DNA from: CAYMZZ01 sp047600605 | GTDB lineage: Bacteria > Bacteroidota > Bacteroidia > Chitinophagales > Chitinophagaceae | Direction of reading: 5' to 3' | Length of the DNA: 64,000 nucleotides | Assembly (NCBI GenBank): GCA_047600605.1 | Contig: JASGKK010000002.1 | Location: 1,302,001-1,366,000, forward strand | In this document: one piece after another, positions 52,804 through 60,951 of the stretch | Layout of the letters: the number at the start of each line of letters is the position of its first letter | Position numbering within the stretch: position 1 is the stretch's first letter | Program-made: the position numbers and the translations under genes | The notes under the pieces: generated by a model | The model's database searches: none | Told to the model about the DNA's origin: nothing | What the model saw: only the letters and a program-made list of their open reading frames with translations

Positions 52804-53235
52804 ATGGAAGAAAATCAATCAATCCTGGGCATGGAAGTGGAGCCGCAGGGGAGAGCCAACCTTACCGAAGTAGCCCGCTGGGGCAAGTTTCTGGCCATTG
52901 TCGGCTATGTTTTTATGGGCCTTTTTGTCCTGATGTTAGCGTTTGCCTGGAGCAGTTTCATGAGTGCTTTTACCGGCAGCTATCCCGATCCTTACGAGCG
53001 CAGCATAGTCAGTACATCCAGTGGATTTTTCCTGGTGCTGATCGTCTTCTTTTTGGGTATTTTCTTTACACTGCTGTTTTTCCTGCTTAAAGGAGCCAAT
53101 CGTGTTAAAGCCGGATTGCGGGATAATGATCAGGCCGTCTTTAACAGCGGACTCGCCAACCTCCGCAATTATTTTATCATGTTTGGCATATTGAGCATTT
53201 TACGCGTTTTGTTTTCACTGATGTCATTGTTTTAA
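52804..53235 (+). CDS. DUF5362-like small membrane protein
   Basis: The protein has 143 residues from the ATG at 52804. Two long hydrophobic segments lie near 28-50 and 74-98, then a soluble piece ANRVKAGLRDNDQAVFNSGLANLRNYFIMFG and a terminal hydrophobic helix. The frame opens earlier at 52696, but the upstream part crosses the promoter and is not protein-like. It is closely similar in layout to the next gene, which starts 16 bp downstream. Function unknown. Confidence 0.7.
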   Translation: MEENQSILGMEVEPQGRANLTEVARWGKFLAIVGYVFMGLFVLMLAFAWSSFMSAFTGSYPDPYERSIVSTSSGFFLVLIVFFLGIFFTLLFFLLKGANRVKAGLRDNDQAVFNSGLANLRNYFIMFGILSILRVLFSLMSLF

Positions 53236-53251
53236 TTAAAAATATTGTTGT

Positions 53252-53689
53252 ATGCAACAACCCGAAAATCAAAGCAGTCTTTTTTCTGAACTGGAATATG
53301 ACCCTATGGCCAAATCCTATATCAGCAGCATGGCCAGCTGGGCACTGATAGTGGGCGTTTGCGCCGTTATTTCACTTTGTCTTTCTATTTATGAATTATA
53401 CCGGCCCAGGGAGGTCTTTTCGCGCCGTACAGAAGGGTTTGGTAGCCTTGAAATGGTATCCAATGCCGCTACGGGTTCCGGTATTATTTCTATTATTATT
53501 ACCCTGGTCATTAATATAATCCTGATCCGTTTTGCTGTATCTGCCCGGCGTCAGCTGGAGAATGGCAATGCGATAGGACTGGGGCAGAGCTTTGGCAACC
53601 TCAAAGCCTATTTCATGATCATTTCCATCCTGGTAATCCTGGGTATGACACTGATCTTCCTGGCATTGCTGGTGGCAGGCACCTTCTAG
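53252..53689 (+). CDS. DUF5362-like small membrane protein, paralogue
   Basis: The protein has 145 residues with hydrophobic segments near 27-45 and 72-93 and a terminal helix FMIISILVILGMTLIFLALL. The segment RRQLENGNAIGLGQSFGNLKAYFMII aligns with RVKAGLRDNDQAVFNSGLANLRNYFIMF of the preceding protein, so the two genes arose by tandem duplication. They probably form one operon and may form a heteromeric membrane complex; that is inference. The stop is 10 bp from the convergent RDD gene. Confidence 0.7.
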   Translation: MQQPENQSSLFSELEYDPMAKSYISSMASWALIVGVCAVISLCLSIYELYRPREVFSRRTEGFGSLEMVSNAATGSGIISIIITLVINIILIRFAVSARRQLENGNAIGLGQSFGNLKAYFMIISILVILGMTLIFLALLVAGTF

Positions 53690-53699
53690 GTCCGGCAGG

Positions 53700-54509
53700 T
53701 TATTTTACAGAGAGATAATTATAATCCTTCAGCAGGGTATCCAGAAAATCAATGGGATCCTGCTGAGTTTCTATCTGGAGGTGTGTACGTATTTTATGGG
53801 CGGCCGACTCAGCAATGGTCCAGTCGTTTTTGCGGCGGGCAGTCCCCAGTATGGTTTTAATGGCATTGATATCCTTATCGCTCAGCCGCATAATAGCAGG
53901 ATATACGGGTTGATAATCGCTTGCCACTTCCTGAAATACCGTTTCTTCAATACTGGATTTGGAATGAGTGCGTATCAGAATAGTACGTGCCAGGATATCG
54001 CCAATGCGCTGTCCCCTGGCTGTGGCAATGACCAGGATAATATCGGTGATCAGGAAACCAAAGCCTACAAGCAGGATAAATGCATTGGAGTTGTCGCCGG
54101 TTTCCGCACTTTGAAGCAGCAGAAAAAAGAGGATCACCACCCAGGTATCGGAAACCCGCAGCAGCCAGCGGATGAGAAACTGACTGATGCTGGCCCGGCC
54201 CCCGTTTTCATTGACCACCCGGATGCCCATGATCTTTTTCCCAATACTCTGGCCATTGAGGGAAATTTCAAGGGTAATGTGATAAAGTATTATTGGTATC
54301 CACAGCAACAGGTAAAGTGTTGCCACAGTATAATATGATTCAATAATATCCTGACCTGACCGTACTGAGTCTATCAGGCTGATTCCAACGCGCAGATAAA
54401 TAAACTGAACTACAAAGTCAATAATAAGTGCCAGCAACCGGCGGTAAAACTCGGGCACTTCAAACTCTACATTGATATTAAAGGTCGTGGGGATCTTAAT
54501 ACTGGCCAT
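53700..54509 (-). CDS. RDD-family membrane protein
   Basis: The protein has 269 residues. The N-terminal half is an RDD domain with the signature YRRLLALIIDFVVQFI, the conserved polar helix LSLNGQSIGKKIMGIRVV, and SQFLIRWLLRVSDTW; there are four hydrophobic segments. The C-terminal ~90 residues are soluble and include a SDKDINAIKTILGTARRKNDW helix. RDD proteins are often part of MoxR/DUF58 clusters, as here, although this gene is divergent from the SpoIIM gene. A TGTAAAA-N7-TTTTACA dyad lies between them. Confidence 0.82.
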   Translation of the reverse strand: MASIKIPTTFNINVEFEVPEFYRRLLALIIDFVVQFIYLRVGISLIDSVRSGQDIIESYYTVATLYLLLWIPIILYHITLEISLNGQSIGKKIMGIRVVNENGGRASISQFLIRWLLRVSDTWVVILFFLLLQSAETGDNSNAFILLVGFGFLITDIILVIATARGQRIGDILARTILIRTHSKSSIEETVFQEVASDYQPVYPAIMRLSDKDINAIKTILGTARRKNDWTIAESAAHKIRTHLQIETQQDPIDFLDTLLKDYNYLSVK

Positions 54510-54587
54510 TCGCTCCGGATGGTTTTTAACCTGCCCAAAATAGTCAATTTTTCGGGGATATTTATAGCCTGTCAGCTAGTAAGCAAG

Positions 54588-54608
54588 TGTAAAAAATAGT
54601 ATTTTACA
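54588..54608. promoter_or_regulatory. Perfect dyad between RDD and SpoIIM genes
   Basis: TGTAAAA and TTTTACA are exact inverted 7-mers with a 7-bp spacer, in the divergent region of the cluster. It could be an operator for both genes, or part of the promoter. Confidence 0.3.
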
Positions 54609-54623
54609 ACGCAAACAGGCATT

Positions 54624-55589
54624 TTGAGAGAGGCACTATTTATTAAAAAGAATAAGGATCGCTGGCTCAAAAACCAGCAGATGCCACCTGATAATCCCGA
54701 TGAAATGGCCAGCGAGTTTACTCAGCTGGTAGATGATCTGGCATATGCCAAGACGTTTTATCCGGGTAGTAAGGTGACCTCCTATATTAATAGCCAGGCC
54801 TCTAACGGGTATCTCCGGATATATAAAAACAGGAAAGAAGAGTCGAGCCGCCTGATAAGTTTCTGGAAGTATGATCTGCCGCTCACGATCTATAAACATC
54901 GCCGGGTAGTTCTTTTTACCCTGGCTTTATTCCTGCTTTTTTTTGCTATTGGTTTTTTTCTCTCAAAAACGGATGAGAGCATTACCAGCAGCTTCCTGGG
55001 CGAAGATTATGTAGATGAAACAAAGGATAATATCGCCAAAGGCAACCCATTCGGAATATATGAGTCAGGTCCTCCTGTGTTTAGCTGGCTGCGTATTATG
55101 CTCAACAACATTAAAGTTGCTGTATTGGCTTATGTGCTGGGGTTATTTGCGGGGATTCCTACTATAGGTATTCTGATGGAGAATGCTGCCATGGTTGGCG
55201 CATTCGACCAGTTTTTTGTAGCGAATGGCCTGGGTGTAGAATTTTTCCTGGTGGTTTTTGTACATGGTACGCTGGAGCTGACGGCTATTATTATTGCATC
55301 GGCTGCCGGTATTATCTTAGGTAAAAGTTTTTTGTTTCCGGGCACCGCCAAACGGATCGATGCATTTAAGGAAGGAGCCAAAGATGGCGTAAAGCTGCTG
55401 ATAGGTCTGATGCCCGTCTTTGCACTGGCTGCTTTTTTTGAAGGTTTTATTACCCGTTTATACAACGATCTTTCTGTATTGACCACACTGATAACCTCCC
55501 TGTCTGTTGTATTTGTGATCTGGTATTTTATAATTCTGCCCGCCAGGCTGGGTCGCAGGCTGGCTACGCTAAAGGAGGAGGAGGTATAA
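54624..55589 (+). CDS. SpoIIM-like membrane protein
   Basis: The protein has 321 residues and starts with TTG; the family start LREALFIKKNKDRWLKNQQ fits this codon. The N-terminal ~90 residues are soluble and helical. Six or so hydrophobic segments follow, including IYKHRRVVLFTLALFLLFFAIGFFL and FLVVFVHGTLELTAIIIASAAGIILG, the latter with the HGxxE motif of the stage II sporulation protein M family. In Bacteroidota it belongs to MoxR-DUF58 clusters rather than sporulation. Its stop is 5 bp before the next gene, which has a strong GGAGGAGG sequence inside this coding end. Confidence 0.85.
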   Translation: MREALFIKKNKDRWLKNQQMPPDNPDEMASEFTQLVDDLAYAKTFYPGSKVTSYINSQASNGYLRIYKNRKEESSRLISFWKYDLPLTIYKHRRVVLFTLALFLLFFAIGFFLSKTDESITSSFLGEDYVDETKDNIAKGNPFGIYESGPPVFSWLRIMLNNIKVAVLAYVLGLFAGIPTIGILMENAAMVGAFDQFFVANGLGVEFFLVVFVHGTLELTAIIIASAAGIILGKSFLFPGTAKRIDAFKEGAKDGVKLLIGLMPVFALAAFFEGFITRLYNDLSVLTTLITSLSVVFVIWYFIILPARLGRRLATLKEEEV

Positions 55590-55594
55590 GGACT

Positions 55595-56482
55595 GTGAGC
55601 AAGTATTTTGTATATCAAATCAGGAAAGCAGGGCTGGTCATAAGTATCTGGATGATCTGCAGCCTGCTGCTGCCCGTTTCCCTTTCTGCACAGGAACGAA
55701 CATTGGAGCCAGATACCACTATTCCTTATACAAAACCTGTTTTGGACACAATTGAATTGGTAAAGGATACGACGGTGGTACTGGATGAGGAGGAAACTTC
55801 TGAGGATTATGCTCCGGCAGTTGAGTCCACTTCATTAGCACATTATTTTCTTCCTATTGATAGCATTGGTGAACGCAAGTGGGTACAGGTGCAATTACAG
55901 CGGCATCTTAGCGATTCTGCACGTGCCGCCCTGGCGGCTGATAAAGAATTCTGGTATGCCAATTATGTTTTCAAAAAGAAAGAGGAGAAGAGTGGTGTAA
56001 AACTTCACTTCTGGCAAACCGATGCCTTTCGCACTATCATGTGGGTGATCATCATCTGCTGTTTTGTAGCCATCATTGTGCTCTACCTGGCCAGTGACCG
56101 TGTAGGTCTCTTCCGCAGCAGGTCGCACCAGATCGCACAGGATGAAACAGGAGAAAATGATATCCCTGAAAATATATTTGAGATCAATTATGATAAGGAA
56201 ATTGATAAAGCACAGACTGCCGGTAATTACAGGCTGGCTGTACGCCTGCAATTTCTGAAACTATTACGGTCACTGGCGGAAAAACAGATTATCCAGTACG
56301 CACCCGCACGTACCAACTTCGATTACCTGGTACAATTGCATAAGTCAACCTGGTACCACGATTTCTTCCGTCTCACCAGGCACTATGAATATGTGTGGTA
56401 TGGCCAGTTTCCGATCGATAAGCATCAGTATGATCAGGTAAGCAATGAGTACAAACAGGCTTTAGAAAAACTCAGGTATTAA
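55595..56482 (+). CDS. DUF4129-type membrane protein of the MoxR cluster
   Basis: The protein has 295 residues with a GTG start 12 bp after an AGGAGGAGGAGG sequence. An N-terminal signal or anchor helix (VISIWMICSLLLPVSLSAQ) leads to a disordered acidic stretch, a transmembrane helix near 149-167 (IMWVIIICCFVAIIVLYLA), and a C-terminal DUF4129 domain (AGNYRLAVRLQFLKLLRSLAEKQIIQYAPARTNFDYL). It is part of the SpoIIM-DUF4129-DUF4350-MoxR operon, which is thought to assemble or regulate an envelope complex. The next gene starts 1 bp after the stop. Confidence 0.8.
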   Translation: MSKYFVYQIRKAGLVISIWMICSLLLPVSLSAQERTLEPDTTIPYTKPVLDTIELVKDTTVVLDEEETSEDYAPAVESTSLAHYFLPIDSIGERKWVQVQLQRHLSDSARAALAADKEFWYANYVFKKKEEKSGVKLHFWQTDAFRTIMWVIIICCFVAIIVLYLASDRVGLFRSRSHQIAQDETGENDIPENIFEINYDKEIDKAQTAGNYRLAVRLQFLKLLRSLAEKQIIQYAPARTNFDYLVQLHKSTWYHDFFRLTRHYEYVWYGQFPIDKHQYDQVSNEYKQALEKLRY

Positions 56483-56483
56483 T

Positions 56484-57728
56484 TTGAAAAAAAGTATTCC
56501 ATATATTCTGTTGGGCGTTTTGCTGGTGCTGGTGGGTATATTGCTGTTTACCCGCAGCCGGGAGGAATTCCGGCAACTGAATACTCATTTCAGCTTCCGC
56601 AAAACCGATAAGATCCCTTATGGTTCTTATGTAGCGTATAATCAATTGCCTACTCTTTTTCCGAAAGCGGAAATAAAGGTGGAAAGAAATGCGCCGGGTA
56701 TCTGGAAAAACCTGGATGAAAACGGACGTAACCAGGTGCTGCTGGCTGTGACCCCGCAGGTAAGCATTGACCGGGCTGAAGTAACGGCACTGCTGAGATT
56801 TGTCGGCAACGGCAACTCCGTTTTTCTGAGCACTACCGAGCTGCCGTCTTCACTGCGCGAAGCAATCGGAGCAGATATCTATGGAGTGTCATTTGATATC
56901 TTCCGCCAGTTTGTGGCAGATAAACCCGATTCGCTCACTGTTTCGCTGGTCATTGATTCGGGAAAGACGCCGCAACAGTATACCTACCCGGGCCATAGTA
57001 TTGATATGCAGTTTGACCGCGTAGATGAGAGCCGTGCGCTGATCCTGGGTTATTCAAAAAACGGGAAGCCCAATTTTGTTATGCTCCGGATAGGGCAGGG
57101 GCAGCTTTTTCTGCACCTGGCACCCATGACATTTACTAACTATTTTATTTTACATAATGCCAATATGGCCTATTATGAAAAGGCTCTTTCTTTGTTGCCT
57201 GCCAGTGCCAGCGTAGTGGCCTGGGATGAATATTTTATCACTCACCGCAACAGAGATAATAAGCCAAACAAACCCTACTGGTTGACAGCATTGATGAACC
57301 TGAAGAACAGTGAGGGCAAAAAACCTTTTGGCGCTGCTATCTGGGTGTTGGCCGGCTTGCTTTTGTTGTATGTGCTCAATGAAATGAGACGCAAACAACG
57401 GCCTATTCCTGTCATGAAGAAGCCAGCCAATGACTCGCTCGACTTTGTGAAAACGATTGGCCGGCTGTATCATGATAAAGGTGATCATTTGAACCTGGCC
57501 CGTAAAATGGCGGCCTATTTCCTGGAGCATGTACGCAACAGGTATAAGTTGCCAACGAATAAACTGGATCAGCAGTTTTGTGATGCTCTGCATTACAAAT
57601 CAGGGATCGACCTGGCGTTGATCCTGTCTATAACCAGTTCGATAGAAGTGCTCGATCAGCGAACAGCGCTTGGAGCCAAAGAGCTGGCGGCTTTTCATGC
57701 ATCGCTCGAAAAATTTTATAATTACTGA
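56484..57728 (+). CDS. DUF4350-type membrane protein of the MoxR cluster
   Basis: The protein has 414 residues with a TTG start directly after the previous stop codon. An N-terminal helix (IPYILLGVLLVLVGILLF) anchors a soluble domain of about 240 residues with VSIDRAEVTALLRFVGNGNSVFLS, the DUF4350 core. A second helix near 288-305 (GAAIWVLAGLLLLYVLNEM) follows and a cytoplasmic C-terminal helical domain ends the protein. It is translated with its neighbours and lies upstream of the MoxR ATPase gene. The function is unknown. Confidence 0.8.
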   Translation: MKKSIPYILLGVLLVLVGILLFTRSREEFRQLNTHFSFRKTDKIPYGSYVAYNQLPTLFPKAEIKVERNAPGIWKNLDENGRNQVLLAVTPQVSIDRAEVTALLRFVGNGNSVFLSTTELPSSLREAIGADIYGVSFDIFRQFVADKPDSLTVSLVIDSGKTPQQYTYPGHSIDMQFDRVDESRALILGYSKNGKPNFVMLRIGQGQLFLHLAPMTFTNYFILHNANMAYYEKALSLLPASASVVAWDEYFITHRNRDNKPNKPYWLTALMNLKNSEGKKPFGAAIWVLAGLLLLYVLNEMRRKQRPIPVMKKPANDSLDFVKTIGRLYHDKGDHLNLARKMAAYFLEHVRNRYKLPTNKLDQQFCDALHYKSGIDLALILSITSSIEVLDQRTALGAKELAAFHASLEKFYNY

Positions 57729-57788
57729 TCAATAAACCGTTAGGACCTGTTATATACCGGTCTTAACTGATAAACCAAAACCGTTGAC

Positions 57789-58766
57789 ATGGAAGAACAA
57801 ATCTTTGAGCAGCGTACCAATCTGGAAGCACTCAATCAGGCTGTAATGGGCATCCGCAGCGAGATCGGCAAAGTGATAGTAGGGCAGGATGAAATGGTAA
57901 AACTGATCCTCGCCGCCCTGCTGGCCGATGGCCATGTGCTGATAGAAGGTGTGCCGGGTGTAGCCAAAACGCTTACGGCCAAACTGGTGGCGCGCAGTGT
58001 GGATGCCGGCTTCTCCCGTATACAGTTTACACCAGACCTTATGCCTTCCGATGTATTGGGCACACCTGTATTCAATCCGCGCGATGCAGTGTTTGAATTT
58101 AAAAAAGGCCCTCTGTTCAGCAATATAGTACTGGTAGATGAGATCAACCGTGCTCCAGCCAAGACCCAGTCGGCCCTGCTCGAAGTAATGGAAGAAAAAC
58201 AGGTCTCTGTAGATGGTAAGACCTACCTCATGGATCCGCCGTTTATGGTATTGGCTACGCAGAACCCTGTGGAGCAGGAAGGCACTTACCGATTGCCCGA
58301 GGCGCAGCTGGATCGCTTTCTTTTTAAAGTGGTAGTGCCTTATCCCAGTGAGGCAGAAGAACTCGCCATCCTGAGCCAGTTTCATAAAATGGGCAATCAA
58401 CAGGCACTTGATATTGTAAAGCCTGTGCTGAGCGGACAAATGATCAATGAAATACGCAAGCAGATCCGCACCATTCTTATCGAAGAAAAACTGCTGCAAT
58501 TCATTGCCCGGCTGGTACACCAGACCCGCAATCATAAATCCATTTATCTCGGTGCCTCTCCACGCGCATCGCTGGCTATCATGAATGCGGCAAAAGCTAT
58601 TGCAGCCATGCAGGGACGCGATTTTGTAACACCCGATGATATACGTGAAGTAGCTGTGCCGGTATTAAGACACCGTATCATGCTGTCGCCCGATAAGGAA
58701 ATGGAGGGCGTAACAGAAGAAGAAGTAATCCGTCAGATCATTCAGGGACTGGATATACCCCGGTAA
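57789..58766 (+). CDS. MoxR-family AAA+ ATPase
   Basis: The protein has 325 residues. The Walker A motif GVPGVAKT is at 54-61, Walker B LVDEIN at 115-120, sensor 1 LATQNPVEQEGTYRLPEAQLDRF follows, and the lid has YLGASPRASLAIMNAAKA. It is a cytoplasmic chaperone-like ATPase thought to insert metals or assemble complexes together with DUF58/VWA proteins. The DUF58 gene follows 22 bp downstream but is frameshifted. The DUF4350 gene precedes it by 60 bp. Confidence 0.93.
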   Translation: MEEQIFEQRTNLEALNQAVMGIRSEIGKVIVGQDEMVKLILAALLADGHVLIEGVPGVAKTLTAKLVARSVDAGFSRIQFTPDLMPSDVLGTPVFNPRDAVFEFKKGPLFSNIVLVDEINRAPAKTQSALLEVMEEKQVSVDGKTYLMDPPFMVLATQNPVEQEGTYRLPEAQLDRFLFKVVVPYPSEAEELAILSQFHKMGNQQALDIVKPVLSGQMINEIRKQIRTILIEEKLLQFIARLVHQTRNHKSIYLGASPRASLAIMNAAKAIAAMQGRDFVTPDDIREVAVPVLRHRIMLSPDKEMEGVTEEEVIRQIIQGLDIPR

Positions 58767-58788
58767 AAACCAGTGAGCTGCCATCATT

Positions 58789-59655
58789 ATGTATAAATCA
58801 CTTTTTCTAAATAAAATAGTTTACTATGTGGCCGGTACCGCTGCGGTGCTGTTCACACTGGGTTATTTCTTTCCGGATATCTACCAGGCCGGCTGGCTGT
58901 TGCTGTTGCTGCTGGGTATTGCCATTGCAATAGAAATATTGCTGCTCTATTCGTTTAGAAAAGGCATCGGTGCAGTACGCGATACTACCGACCGGTTTAG
59001 TATTGGTGATGAAAATAAAGTAACACTGGAATTTCATAACCGGTACCCGTTTCCGGTACGTATCAGTATTATCGACGAGATACCCGTTCAGTTTCAGGAA
59101 CGTCACTGGTTAAAAAAAGTACAGATCAAAGGCGGTGCCAGCAGCGCGCTGGATTATATGCTGCGCCCCGTAACCCGGGGGGAGTATGTTTTTAACGACA
59201 TCAATGTCTTTGTGCATGGTCCTCTGGGCTTGGTCAAGCGCCGGTATAAAATACCACAGGAGCGTACTATAAAGGTATATCCCTCTTATGTGCAGATGAG
59301 ACGATATCAGTTGCTGGCTGTCAGCAACCGCCTGCAGGAGGTAGGCGTAAAACGCATCCGCAGACTGGGACATAGCCTCGAGTTTGAACAGATCAGGGAA
59401 TATGTGCCCGGCGACGATTACCGTACGATCAACTGGAAGGCCACTGCCCGCAAAAACGGGCTTATGGTCAACAATTATACCGACGAACGTAGTCAGCAGG
59501 TATATTGTATTGTCAACAAAGGACGGGTCATGAAAATGCCTTTCGGAGGTATGACACTGCTGGATCATGCCATCAATGCCTCGCTGGTCTTGTCGAATGT
59601 AGCCCTGGTCAAACAGGACAAGGCCGGTCTGATCACCTTTGCCGAAAACCTCTGA
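58789..59655 (+). CDS. DUF58 domain protein, N-terminal part of a frameshifted gene
   Basis: This frame encodes 288 residues: two membrane helices near 10-27 and 33-52, a soluble stretch, and the DUF58 core SLEFEQIREYVPGDDYRTINWKATARKNGLMVNNY. It stops at a TGA after AENL, where relatives continue for about 140 residues. The missing C-terminal part is encoded in another frame from about 59660. Dropping one T (at 59653) and one G (59669-59670) would give a continuous AENLDSFVPADKKPTQM reading. So it is either a damaged gene or sequence error. It should work with the MoxR ATPase. Confidence 0.75.
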   Translation: MYKSLFLNKIVYYVAGTAAVLFTLGYFFPDIYQAGWLLLLLLGIAIAIEILLLYSFRKGIGAVRDTTDRFSIGDENKVTLEFHNRYPFPVRISIIDEIPVQFQERHWLKKVQIKGGASSALDYMLRPVTRGEYVFNDINVFVHGPLGLVKRRYKIPQERTIKVYPSYVQMRRYQLLAVSNRLQEVGVKRIRRLGHSLEFEQIREYVPGDDYRTINWKATARKNGLMVNNYTDERSQQVYCIVNKGRVMKMPFGGMTLLDHAINASLVLSNVALVKQDKAGLITFAENL

Positions 59656-59690
59656 CAGCTTTGTGCCTGGCAGATAAAAAGCCTACACAG

Positions 59691-60116
59691 ATGAATCTGT
59701 TGCTGGAAGCGCTTTATCGTCAGCAGACCCGTTTTCTGGAACCTGATTTCGAGAAATTATATGCCGTAGTGCGTACACGCATTACCCACCGTAGTCTGTT
59801 GGTATTATTTACCAATTTCGAATCGCTCGAAAGCCTGGAGCGGGAGATGCCTGCTTTAAAAAGACTGGCCCGCTATCACCTGCTGCTGGTGGTATTTTTT
59901 GAGAATACAGAATTGAAAGCACTTACGGAAGGGACCTCAGCTACCGTAGAGGATATTTATATCAAGACCATTGCCGAAAAATTTGCTTTCGAAAAAAGAC
60001 AAATGGTGAAAGAACTGCATAATAATGGTATTCTCTCCATTCTCACCACACCCGAAAACCTCAATGTAAATACAGTCAATAAGTACCTGGAACTAAAGAC
60101 AAGAGTGTCTATCTAG
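59691..60116 (+). pseudogene. C-terminal fragment of the broken DUF58 gene
   Basis: From the ATG at 59691, 141 residues are open (MNLLLEALYRQQTRFLEPDF to a final LELKTRVSI). They are the expected C-terminal half of the DUF58/VWA-like domain, with RSLLVLFTNFESLESLE as the central strand and helix. The fragment has no start of its own that looks functional, so it is probably not translated alone unless the frameshift is a sequencing artefact. The heptamer repeat follows the stop. Confidence 0.7.
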
Positions 60117-60235
60117 TGATTGGTGATCGGTGTTCTGTTATAAGTGGCCGGTTAAACAACAGAATTCAATATTTTTTTAATCAGTTAACATTTAATCACA
60201 CCGTCCGCTGACCACCGGGCACCGACCACTGATCA
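60116..60235. repeat. Heptamer-period repeats in inverted arrangement
   Basis: Six 7-mers of the form GTGATYG or GTTAWAA (60116-60157) are followed by an AT-rich spacer. Six 7-mers of the form CYGACCA (60194-60235) then run in the opposite sense. The two halves are loosely reverse complementary. They fill the gap before truB. Confidence 0.6.
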
Positions 60236-60255
60236 TCGTTCCGTATCTTCGCAGC

Positions 60256-60951
60256 ATGAATACTTTCGAAGAAGGTCGTGTGATTTTGCTGGATAAACCA
60301 CTGGAATGGACATCTTTTGATGCGGTGCGGAAGGTGCGTAACCTCATCCGGATCAAAAAAGTGGGACACGCCGGCACACTCGATCCCCTGGCCACCGGGC
60401 TTCTTATCATTTGCACCGGCAAGTTTACCAAACGGATCAACGAATACATGGCCCGGGAAAAAGAATATACAGGCACCATTACTATTGGCGCTATTACCCC
60501 CACCTATGACCTGGAAAGTGAGCCACAGGATTTTAAACCATGGGAGCAGATCACTGTGCAGCAAATGCAGGAGGCGGTTGCACAACTTACAGGACCGATT
60601 ATGCAGGTACCGCCTGCACACTCAGCGATAAAAGTAGGTGGCAAACGGGTATATGAACTGGCCCGTAAAGGCAAAGAAGTAAAACTGGAACCACGTCCTG
60701 TAACTATCAGCGTGTTTGAACTTACTAAAATAGAATTGCCGGTTATTTCTTTCCGGGTGGTATGTACTACCGGCACTTATATCCGCAGCCTGGCCAACGA
60801 CTTTGGGGCAATCCTCGGTTGCGGCGCCTACCTGAGCAGTCTTTGCCGTACACGGATCGGCGAGTTTACGATTGAACAATCTACGAGCATCACCCAGTTT
60901 GAATCAGATGTGCTGAAAGAACGCGAAGCCAATCAGAATATAAAAGGATAA
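60256..60951 (+). CDS. truB: tRNA pseudouridine(55) synthase
   Basis: The protein has 231 residues. The catalytic motif GHAGTLDPLATGLL has the nucleophile Asp at residue 43. IPPxHSAIKVxG is present as VPPAHSAIKVGGKRVYELAR, and VVCTTGTYIRSLANDFG fits motif III. It makes pseudouridine at position 55 in the T-loop of tRNAs. TATCTTCGC just upstream is near a -7 box. Its 3' end overlaps the convergent TamL-like gene by 19 bp. Confidence 0.95.
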   Translation: MNTFEEGRVILLDKPLEWTSFDAVRKVRNLIRIKKVGHAGTLDPLATGLLIICTGKFTKRINEYMAREKEYTGTITIGAITPTYDLESEPQDFKPWEQITVQQMQEAVAQLTGPIMQVPPAHSAIKVGGKRVYELARKGKEVKLEPRPVTISVFELTKIELPVISFRVVCTTGTYIRSLANDFGAILGCGAYLSSLCRTRIGEFTIEQSTSITQFESDVLKEREANQNIKG

